From: Leptidea sinapis
Taxonomy: Eukaryota > Arthropoda > Insecta > Lepidoptera > Pieridae
Direction: 5' to 3'
Assembly (NCBI RefSeq): GCF_905404315.1
Contig: NC_066293.1
Span: 697,001-761,000, forward strand
Length of the DNA stretch: 64,000 nucleotides
Shown: one piece after another, positions 24,701 through 36,700 of the stretch
Layout: each line of letters starts with the position of its first letter
How positions within the stretch are numbered: the first letter of the stretch is position 1
The notes under the pieces: model-generated
Told to the model about the DNA's origin: nothing
The model's database searches: none
What the model saw: the letters and a program-made list of their open reading frames with translations, nothing else
Made by a program: the position numbers and the translations under genes

Positions 24701-27700
24701 TATATTGTTTACAAAATGTTTCTACCTTCACACTTTTTATGTAATGACTTAATTTGTAAAACTCACTTGTCTGGTTGTATTATCACACTGGCACACTATA
24801 ACTATGCTTCACTATTAAAATGTTTGGTGAGTACATATATTTTAGTTAACTCAGGTAAATGTTATGAAAAGAAAAAAACAAACTACAAGTCCAAAGGGCT
24901 AAGCACAAATGTTTTAAGTTGTGTTACGTACCTATAGCATTCTTGATTTAGAGCTTACTTCTCGTTTCACTACTGCACATATTATTCTTATCACTTTAAT
25001 ATATTAAGATTTATTGGTTTGAATGAATTTTTATGTTATGGAGCACTTGATGTTATATAGGAGAAGGCCTATATACGTACGTGTCGGAGCGGATGCTTGA
25101 TTTATGCGTGTTTAATTACTTGTACACTGTTCTTGAGCTTTGCCCACAATATATGGTGTTTTTCACTTATTTAGGTTATCACTGCACTTAATTTCAGTAA
25201 ATAATTGAACTTATTTGCATTTTTAGTCTAACAATAACTACGGAGTCGATGTTTACCGTGGCACACTAGCGCCCCCTTCTTCGGACAGATTACTTAAAAT
25301 TAATTCTCATATGGCTTTAACTATTATTCGGTCTTGTTTATTTGTTCCAAAATTTACGTACCTCTTAAGGTCTAGCCCGTCATGGAAATTTCCAAATTTA
25401 CTTGATGTAATTGATATTACACAAACAAAATTTGAAAAACACTATTTTATGAACGATGCGGGACTCGAACCCACGACCTCCGGCGTTCCGTGCCGGTGCT
25501 CTAACCAACTGAGCTAATGATAATAAAACTAATAATAATAAAAATAATGAGATAATAAAACTAATAAAGTGTATTAATACTAGAAGTGAGGGTTATCACT
25601 TTAAAAACATAACATATTGTTTAGATTTACATCTCAAGTCAATTTCCTAATATGCAAATATTGGGATTGAGCAGGTTAGCAACTGTAAAGTAGATCCTGA
25701 GAGTTGAACAAAGCATACAAGATTTTATAACGATCCGTTACTCGAACGGTTAGCTCAATTGATTAGAGCACCGGCACGGAACGCTGGAGGTCGAGTCCCG
25801 CATCGTTCATATTTTTTTTTCAAATTTTATTTGTATGTTAATCCTAGAAGTGAGGGTTATCACTTTAAAAACATAACATATTGTAATTGATATTTCACTT
25901 AAAAATATTTTAGAAACCGTTTTGAATTGCACGTTTACAGATCGTGCATGGTCTCAAGACTCTTTGCCGATACGGTTTGGTACTTTGGGTGCTCGCAAAG
26001 TTTCGGGCGTTGCCTTACCAGCATTTCTATCTTCTGTTCATAGTGCGCAGCCTTTGGTTACTGGAATTGTAAATGATGTACCAGGTTACTCAGAGATTTG
26101 AACGAAGCTAACAATGCTTGGCTAAATATTGCAAATATTCAAAATTTTCCAGACGATTTAAAGTGTCAAAAAGCATGGGACACACTTCTTTGTAAGTCAG
26201 CCTTTGATGATCTTTTGATCGCATCTACTGACAGAACAGAGCATGTTCGTCTTTTGGCCGTGACACAAAATGAGTCGGGCTTTTGGTTACAAGCCTTGCC
26301 TTCTGCGCCGATTGGAACGCTACTTGACAATATGGCATTGTCAATATGCTTATCACTCCGGCTAGGTATAAAACTGAATGAACCACATCAATGTAGATGT
26401 GGAGTTCAGGTAGATGCTCTTGGACGTCACGGGTTATCCTGCCTAAAATCAGCAGGCCATATCAGTCGTCACGCCAGCATTAATGAAGTCATCCGCAGGG
26501 CATTTGCTGCTCTTAATATACCAGCTGTTTTAGAGCCAGATCGTATTACCCGCCGTGATGGCAAGCGTCCTGATGGATTGACGCTGGTGGCGTGAGCACG
26601 GGGAAGGGCGCTGATGTGGGACGCGACTTGCGTCGACACTCTGGCTCCGTCTCATGTCTAGGTTACGTCAGTTGGTGCTGTTGCTTCGACTGCCGAAGAC
26701 GGCAAGCGTCGCAAATATGTTGGTCTCAGTGAGTCATACATCTTAGTGCCGTTTGGTGCCGAGACACTTGGCCCGTGGGGCCCAGAGGCACGGAGAATGT
26801 TCAAAATACTATCTTCGCGCCTCAATAAGGCTACTGCAAACCCAAGCGCTGGCAGCTATCTCGGTCAACGGATCAGCCTAGCTATCCAACGCGGAAATGC
26901 TGCCAGTATTCTTGGTAAGCTTCCACGTAATGATAGTTTTAATTTTATGTAGTCATAGTATTGTAAATATATTATAACTATAGATTATAGACTAGATTTG
27001 TTTTGTTTGAAATTTTTTTATAAAAGAGTATTCCCAAAAAATATTTTCTAAAAAAACATTCAATAGAATGTTGATTAAAAAACATTTCCAAAAAAAGAAG
27101 CCCTATCCTCGCCCATAAATGTTTCATATGAAAATTGAATTGTGTACCTGCACCCAATTTGAACCAGTTTGCGTATGTCTCAACTTGTGATAATTATCAT
27201 AAAATTGTTGCATGGCGGGCTGGCGGCGGCAGGTTCTGCTGACGGGCTGCCGCTGCGTGGAGCTGGACTGCTGGGACGGAGACGACGGCAGCCCGGTGAT
27301 CTATCACGGACACACCTTCACCACGAAGATCCCGTTCCGGAGGGTAGTGGAGACTATCGCCAGGTTACAACATTTTTATTATTTTCCACAACATTTTGAA
27401 ACAAACTAAATTTGCAAGTTAAATTGGATAATGTCTAAACTTGCTCTTAGGTCGTACCATCAAAACTATTATTTAAAAGAGGAACAAACTGGAATCTGTA
27501 TATAAAACAATAATTGACAAACAAATAACAAACTTCGGTTCACAAACGTCGCGAGTTTCAGACAAAATCATAGTCATGAGATATTAATTGAGAATCTCTT
27601 TCTATTTGGAAGTGGGATGAAAAAAAATATCTATGACATAAAAAAGATATCAAAGATCCTACATTTCACGATCCGTGAAATGTTAGTAGAATTATAAGAA

Positions 27701-30700
27701 GATTGTATGTGTGTTCTAGCATAGGTATAGGTAGTAGCAAAGAGTGAGGTGTGGTGTAAGTCTATGTCTAACGCTATGTGTTCTATGTCGGTCTATGTAT
27801 TGATTCGGTAACGAGAAATCGTAGCGTTGTAGCTATGGTTGTAGATACTTACCACAGAGCCGCATTTGTTTTATAATATATTCAATAATACATCAATGAT
27901 GCTTCTTTGAAGGCCGTACTCATGTGTCCGTTCTTTAGGTAACGTGTGGTACCTATATAATATAAAAATAAATAAATAAAAATTCTTTATTGGTTTTAAC
28001 AATTTCTCCATAATAAATAGTGGCAAGAACCTCCTGTTAAGCGTATTAAGAATGCTTGTGCCAGGAGGCTCCGCTCTTTCTTAGCCTTAAAATTACAAAC
28101 TTAGAGAACATAATAATATTATAAGTACTTATGTGTGTGTGTTAGCGTATGTGTTGTAAGAGCAATTCAGTATCATCATAATTTAGTGGTAGTATATAAA
28201 TCTATAGAGTCTTGTTTTTATGTCATTTTGTATTATAACTGTCTATAGTCTATTAGTCGGCGACAGCAAACAAAAACTAAGTACAATAAACATAAAGAAA
28301 ACAACAGAAACAACTCCCCCAAGCCGACTGGTCATCGTGGGGGAAGAAAACCACAACCCTCTAAAGAAAGAAAAAAAATCCTCGAATATAACCACTGATA
28401 TACACATTGCTACATACAATGTAAGATCATAACGAACTGATGAGAAGCGTCTCGAACTCGAATTCGCTCTATCAGAAGTAAAATGGGATATTATTGGCAT
28501 CAACGAGATGAGAATGTTTGGGGAAGGCATAGAAGACCATGGGAATTACATTTTATACCACAAAGGCGAGACACCAGGTCTGTACGGCGTAGGGTTTTTA
28601 ATCAAAAAGAGACTCGCCAATAACATCGAACAATTTAATGGTATATCGGAAAGAATAGCAGTCTTGGATATAAAGATGCCAATAAAGAACAATGAGAAAT
28701 GGTCTATAATTCAAGCATACTCGCCAATTGAATCAAACAAAAAAGAAGAAATACTAAAAATTTAAAGATTTTATGACGATCTACGAAAAGCTGTTCTAAA
28801 TTCCCACAAAAATGTTATCGTAATGGGCGACTTTAATGGTAAAAATGGAAAGCGTAATAAGAAGAGTACACTGTAGGGAAATACGGAACAGGTAAAAGAA
28901 GTGAAAATGGTAACAGATTAGTCACATTTGCTATAGAAAATAAACTGAGAATTTTGAACAGTATTTATCAAAAAAAAAACAAAAAGGTGGACTTGGATTT
29001 CCCCAAATGGACTGCACAAAAATGAAATTGATTTCATCATGTCTAACAATACGAACATTTTTCAAGATGTATCAATCGTACATAGCTTAAATGTTTCACT
29101 CCGATCATAAAATGGTTCGTGCTAAGTTAACAAGCACGCCTATAAAAAGACGCAGAAGATTTAATAACGATAATGGAGCCATAGTTTGTACCGGAAACAG
29201 CGACCACCATTTAAATAATGTACATAAATTAAAAGAATATACTGAAATTATAAATATGCCCACTCAGGCTAAATACGAACAATTTATTAACCTATTGAAA
29301 ACAGAAACTAGTAAAGTAAATGCTAAGAGCAAAAAAACAATGTCTGTTGAAACACAATGTCTTCTACAGGAAAGAAAAGAGCTATTACAGAATAATCAGA
29401 AGAAAAGTAACCGTTTCAAAATATCAGAAATCAGTAAAAAAATAAATGTTAGTATTAGAAAAGACAAGAAAAATAAGAGGCTAAGTACATTAAAGAAACA
29501 CATTGAGAGAACTGGTGGAGTCAAAAAAGCATTTAAAGAACTAAACCACAAAAAAGATTGGATGCTAAGGGTAAAAAAGGATGGAAACTATACAAAAAAA
29601 AAGGTCAGAAATTCTCAAACTAGCCACGAATTATTTTCAAAATTTATACCAAAGAACAAACTCCCAAGAAGTGAAAGACTTAAGTAACGGAATAGACTCT
29701 GAAGATATACCGAAAATACTAGAGGCTTAAACAATAAGAGCAATTGATAGTCAAAAAAGAGATAAAGCACCCGGAATTGATCAAGTAACAAATGAAATAC
29801 TTAAATCTACTATTTCGGTAAGTGCTCCTATATTAACGGACTTATTTAATGAAATTATAGAGACTGGAATAATTCCCAAAGACTGGATGAAATCAACAAT
29901 AATATTGCTACATAAGAAGGGAGATAAAGGTGAAATAGAGAACTATAGACCAATTAACTTGATGTCTATATAAAGTTTTCTCAAATATAATTCTATTCAG
30001 AATTACCTCTACACTTGACTAAAATCAACCGAAAGAGCAGGCAGGCTTCAGAAGCAAGTATTCAACAGTAGATCACATCCATGTTCTTAGACAAGTTTTA
30101 CAAAAATATAAAGAATATAACAAATCATACTATCTGGGATTTGTTGATTATAATAAAGTTTGACTCCTTGGAGCACGGATATATCTGGCAAGCACTACAT
30201 AGACAGGGAATACAAGAGAAGTATATACAAATAATTAAAAATATTTATTCAAAAAGTACAGCGCAAGTTAGGCTCGAAACAATTGGTGAAGAGTTTCCTA
30301 TAGAGAGAGGCGTCCGCCAGGGTGACCCAATTTCACCGAAGTTGTTTTCAGCGGCCCTAGAAATGATCTTCAGAAACCTAGAATGGGATATGAATGCAAT
30401 CAACATCAATGGCGTAAAGCTAACTCACCTTCGTTTCGCAGATGATTTAATCTTATTCTCTGAATGTCCAAAAACCCTTGAGCAACAAATGTTACAACAA
30501 CTGTCAGATCAAAGTGCCATTGCAGGACTTTCGATGAATACAAATAAAACAAAAATTTTGACCAATGGTTCGCAATCCTATAACATCACAGTAAATAAGA
30601 AACAAATAGAATATGTAAAGTATTATATTTATATTTATCTAGGTCAGCTTATAGCCGCAACTGACACCATGCCTAAAGAAATTGATAGAAGGATAGCCAA

Positions 30701-33700
30701 CACCTGGAAATTTTTTGGTCTCTTAGCGAGATTGTGAAAAATGTAGATATGCCAATTAAAGAAAAAAGAAAAGTATATAATACCTGCATTTTGCCATGTC
30801 TAACGTATGGTTGCCAAACATTTACAGAAAAGTTGTTGAAAAAAATCGAAATCTGCCAAAACGGAATTGAAAGAAGTGTTATTGGAATTAAAAGAAGAGA
30901 TAAAATAAAAGTAACAAAAATTAAGAGTACAACTAAATTCAAAGATGTCAAAACTGTGTGCAAAACATTAAAGTGGAAATGGGCAGGACATATGCTACGT
31001 GACAAAAGCGAAAAATGGACAAAAATCATAACGGAGTGGTATCCACGAGAATGCAAAAGAAGCAAAGGGCGACAAATAAAACGATGGGAGGATGACCTTA
31101 AGAGAGTGGCTGGCCCAGAATGGATAGGAATGGCGAGAGAGAGAGAACGATGGAAGTCTTTGGAGAATGCCTATGTCGAAGGACAAGCTGTTAAGAAAAT
31201 AGTAAGCAATTAGTTAAGGACATATATTTAGAAAATGTTATTGTTAGTAACAGCAATAAAGGCTTATTTTATTTATATAGTCTATTAATTAATATTGTTA
31301 CATATTATGTGATCAATGTGTTTATTTTATTATATTACTTTTATAGCTCACTGAAAGAAATACCTACCACTTATGTCTGTTTGAGTGTATGTCCTACTAC
31401 ACCGGAGTTTTTAAATGACCCCGAGTGAACGTGATATAAATATAACACAGCCAAAGTCGCATGCAATAGCTAGTATCAAATTAATATTTGCCTGCCCTTG
31501 GCACTTATTAGATACAATATGTAACGCCCTTTCTAATATCTATTAGACATAAAAAACACAAATACGGCGTTGACAATTTTATTCGTCAGTCACTACAACA
31601 GGTAGGTACAGACCGTTTGGGTTCTAGGAGGTCGGGATCAAAAGCTATTCTGGTTCGAACATTGTGCATTGAATTGAGTCACATTGAAAAAGAGGTTTGT
31701 TCACTAGAAGGTGACATGACGGTCCCGCCCGACCGCCCGTCACTCGCGCGTCTCCTACTAGTAGAACATTATAATATGATACCTTTTTACTCGTGGACCC
31801 AGCTCTAAAATTGAAGCAGACGATGTTACATCTATAAGTATGTTATATATTGGTACCAGAGTATATCCATCCAATCCACTAAATAATACGGGTAAAGTAT
31901 TTATCACAGTTAGCAACTTGGAATGAGATGTATACAGCAGCTTTACGATTCCCTGTACGTACGTTAGATATTGTAATTAAGTATTAACTATTGTCTAATG
32001 TCATAAACAGTACAGCTATGAAGTGAGTCTACATTCCTTAAAGATCTCATCGTCAGTTTTGTTTAATTTTTCAACGTGGTGTCATATTTGTCCACCTTTA
32101 ATTTTTACAGAAGTGCCTTCGTGACCTCTCCGTACCCTCTCATCCTGAGCATTGAGAACCACTGCAGTTTGCCGCAGCAGCAGGTCATGGCGAGCACGTT
32201 TGAGGTGTTATTCACTATAGTCACTGTATAAGTAAAATAATATCTTATAGTATTATATCTTTCGTTGGTTCCCGACAAAGGATAATGAGGATCAGGTTTG
32301 TGACTACAGTTTAATGTGGTCCTTTGATTTTTGAACCTTAATGGTTCTTCATAAGATACATAATAGCTTTAAGGGTAAATGTATACACTTCTACAATAAA
32401 GTCCCAGCCACTGTTCAGGCATTGTCTATAAATAAATTTAAATGTTTTATAAAAAAATGGCTCTGTCGTAAATCCTATTACTCCACTGCTGAATATCTAA
32501 ATGATCGGACCGCCTGGGACTAGATTGTGATTATTTTATAGCAACTGTACAATATTGTATATTTTTATTGAAAAGAGCGCAAAAAAAAGAATGCTGGGAG
32601 AGTTTCTTGCGCCGCTTCTTCTCTCTCAGAGCGCCATTTGTTTCCGAAGCGGTAGTAGTATCTAGTAGTATAAGAAATGACATCAAAAAGAATTCTAAAG
32701 GAATCAATTTTGAGAAAATAAATGCCTTTATGCCTTTAATATCACATTTCATCCTAAATTTTTACTACTAATTGTTGTATTTAGACAGTTAATGTTTGCG
32801 AGTGGTTATGAAGCCGTAAATTTAAAGGAGACAGTTCGCTTTTTTGCCACGAGCTTCTTACATTGACCAGCAGCGCTAAAGCGCAAATCAAGTCCAAGAA
32901 ATAATTTTTAATTCTGATCATATGAGTTTGTTAATATATTAACGTTGTAGATATGGAATCAGTAAACATAATTTTTAAAGAAATATAATTAAATGACTTG
33001 CGTAAGATAGAGCGGGCCTACTTGATGGGTGACGACTGTAGTGGTGTATTATGTTCCAGACAGTGTTCGGAGAGCAGCTGGTGACGTCATTCCTGTTCGA
33101 CGTGGACTACTCGGACGAGCCGCGCCTGCCCAGCCCCGACCAGCTCAAGTACAAGGTGAACGTCACACAGCGATTACTTTCTCTATGGTACCTTACTCTA
33201 TGTCATACATTTTTATTTTGGCCATTGCTACGGGTACCTACAAAAAAATACAGGTATACGAGACAATCCATTAAATAACTTCAAACTCAACCGCAATTTT
33301 TTTAAAAGGTGATGGGCCGCTGCTACGTACTTAACAATCTTACATTCCAGCGACATTCTGCATCTCCAAATATTTAATATCGTCCCTCACACCAATGTTT
33401 ATTTAATGGAAGAAACAAACGAGCGTACGGGTCATCTGATGTTAAATGACCGCACCGCCAACATTCTCTTGCAACACCAGACGAAATACAGGAGCGTTGC
33501 CGGCCATTTAAGAAGGTATACGTATATGTGTTCTTGATCTTCAAATTAATATGTACTTGTTGTTATGTAATTAATATGTTTATCATACTGATACGGTGAA
33601 GGGAAACATCGTTTGGAGATCTACACACATGCGAAGAAATTCAAATGTGATGTTCACTTAATGAATAAGCCAGAGCAAGCAACAGGGCAAAGAGATCTTG

Positions 33701-36700
33701 AATTCAGGTTATTTTCTTGTAAATAAAGTGCACAGTAGAGGCACCAGGTTGCGGAATTAGCTCGGCACGTTGTCAGCAATAAACGATTCACACAGGACGT
33801 GGTGAACGTAAGTGTTGGTTCTTCACATTCCACTGTACAGTCTTATAGAATAGTATACTTTGTAGAACCTGACAGCAATGGTATCATGACAGGTGTTGAT
33901 AAAGAACAAGAAGATGATGGCGGTGGAGTCGAGCCCCACCATGGCGGGGCCCGGCGCCGCACCTGCGTCGGGAGCCGGGGCCGCCTCCAGGTAACATAAT
34001 GTTCAAATATGGGGATACTTACAAATATTTAAATCATGGTTAATATCTCGATAATAATGCTTATAGTATTGGACGAGATGCCCACTAGATGATACACGTT
34101 TTTCATATTTGTGTCATAATAATTAGTTATTGAATTCTTTATAATGGCTACTATGGCCACATTCACAGTTATTAATATAAAAAAAATTTAAAGAATTTAC
34201 ATAAATTATAAATTATCATCAAAATATGAGCCCCATTTTATTCAGTCCCTGTGTGCAGGTGCAAGGTGCAGTTCACAACAGCGGTTTATATAAACACAGT
34301 ATAGCTGATCCGTCAGTGCAGCCAGCATACTGTTGTCTCTTCCTCGCAGTCGTTGCACCTGCGACGTGTCTCTCTTTCGCATTATTGCATAGAATCAGTC
34401 AATAACGGCTTCGGCAAACTTTGCTGGGGCGCTGCAATAACGAGGTAGCTTCAACACAAAGGCGTGCATTGGTTTTCCAGCGCGGTAGGCACTTGAAGTC
34501 CAAGTAGTCGTATTTGCGATTAATATTAAAAAATAAGTTCCTGTTATAAGGATAAATATAAGTTCACTTACCAACATTTTTCTGCTGTTCTGTCAGATTG
34601 ATCGTGTTTTTAGCAAGATTTGTCAAAGTGCAAGTCACCGTAACAGGTATCATTCCACACAGTTTTCGTTGTAGAAAATAAACAGCAGGGGAGAAATTGG
34701 AATGGCGGCATCCAGCTAGCCAAGTGTATTTTTCGTGATACTTGGTATTGAAATATCGCATAATTTTACCTTTTTGTTGAGTTAAACTCATATTTTTGCA
34801 TTGGTCTATAAAGAGAAACAATTTTTATTTTATCTACGAAAGAAAATTGTGCAAAAGGATACATACCTAATTTATGTAAACAAATCGTATTTTCGCCACA
34901 ATCCTGACACTGGAATTCCTCCATTATATTTTAATTCCTTACTAGTTACCTATTTTAAACACAAAACTTCTTTTTCCAATATAAACACTAAATATAATTA
35001 ACAATAAACAAATCAACACAAAACAAATTATTCACGCCCGTATAAGTACACGAATGACGAAAACACAACAACTAAAAAAATGGCGGTGTCAGTGTTGATT
35101 AGTGAACAATATATTTTTACTTCCGGAAATGTCATATTTTATATCTCAAATTCATGAATCACGTCATGTGCGATGCCAACACTCTTATGGGAGCGCAATA
35201 AGGTTGAAACTCGGACACTAAGCGAACGAGACACGTCATAATAATTACTCATAAATCTTAATGGAGGTATCATTTCTTTCGTTGGTTTAATCCGTGACAG
35301 CTCGGTTGTCATTTTGAAGTGTCATAAGCTTGCTTACCTTATCTTAGCTTGGTCGTATTACCTTGACAAATGACTTTTGTTATAGAAATTGAACGTATTC
35401 TACTTGGCATGAGTAAGCATTATCGCAACTGCTTACTGTCAGTATGTAGTATATCGCGTAACGAAAAACTTGCTGGTTGGGTGTTCAATAGAAGTTCGAT
35501 TATAGAATAAAAGAACTAAATTTATCTGAATTAGTGTAGGTAAATTAATTAAGACTAAATGCACGCCCCTGCCTCAACAGCACCCTGAAAGCATTACTGT
35601 TCTGGACCCGAAAGGCGTCGTACGATCTTTGCGTATAGTCAGTACACAGGCTGCAGGTGTAGAATGAGGTCCAGTAGGACCCAAACAGAGTAATCTTAAC
35701 AGCTGAAGAGCTCGGTGCAAACCCTACGGATCACAATATTAGCTCTTACCGACATCGCTCTTCGTTCCAGCTCAACATCTGCGTCGCGTCGTCCCTCAGG
35801 GAAGGTGTGGCCAAGATATTTAGACAGATCAACCGTTTTTAACTATATTCCGTTTAGCTTTATATGTGGCATTTCTGTTACTTTTTAGGCCCTCCTGTAT
35901 AAAGTACAATTTTGAAATTAAACTGGCCGGGTTTGGTGCGCCAGTGTTAGAGAACTGTAAGTCATCCCCGCGTGGTTCCAGGGTGAACGGCGGGCGGGCG
36001 GCGACCAGCGGAGCCGTCGCGGGCAGCCGCACCAGCTCGCTGCTGTCGCACCAGTCCGCGGCGTCCTGCCTCACCGACTACCTGTCCGACGAGGACTACG
36101 ACGACGACGACGAGTTCGAAGGTGCGCTATAATAAGGAGTCGGGGGAGGGGTGATGGAGACGGGTGAGACAGCCGCCCATGGACACCGCAACGCCAGAGG
36201 TCAAGAGATGCGTTGCCGGCTTTCAATATCTTTTGAGGTCATATCGGTTCGGGAAAACAGCAGCCAGCATTGATTCCACAAAGTGGCTGTATGAATTTTT
36301 TTGAATACTTCGCGGTTGTGGAATGCCACACGTCAACGTGATGCGGGTGGTATTTAGCATTTTGACGTAATGTCGGTTGGTGGAATGCGGCTGCTAGTAT
36401 ATCCCGATAGTATAGCCCGAACAGCTCCTCTGAGTACTCACACAAATGTGGTAGAAGATGCAGAGAGTACCTACATCTTTACGCAACGCCAAAGAGTGGT
36501 AGTGGTCTCCAATCGAGAGGATACGACAAAGGTAGAATTTTTAGCGATGAGTGCACAAACTTTTGTCTTCTTAGAGTTGAATTCGACTAAATGTTGTCGT
36601 CCCCATTCCGAGACTTTGCAAAGTATAGTTACTATCATGCTCGTCATCACCACCGGCACACATCGCCCTGTCCAGCCGCGCACTACGAGCACAAGCCCGC

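Larger units (their letters stand above)
20502..25279 (-). mobile_element. Complete RTE-type LINE with target duplications
   Basis: 4778 bp between two 12-bp direct repeats. On the - strand: 5' UTR from 25279 (starts GAAGGGGGCGCTAGTG), a coiled-coil N-terminal region, an AP-type endonuclease, a reverse transcriptase and a short 3' UTR ending in (ATAA)n. Endonuclease and RT are separated by one frame change near 22360, and the N-terminal part has more breaks, so it is not active as it stands. It has inserted between CstF50's 5' side and PLC-epsilon exon 6. Confidence 0.9.

Noticed and set aside
25451..25521. Functional tRNA gene
   Set aside because: A and B boxes are present, but the acceptor stem cannot form and the anticodon loop lacks U33; a related copy nearby has a deletion. 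SINE-derived.
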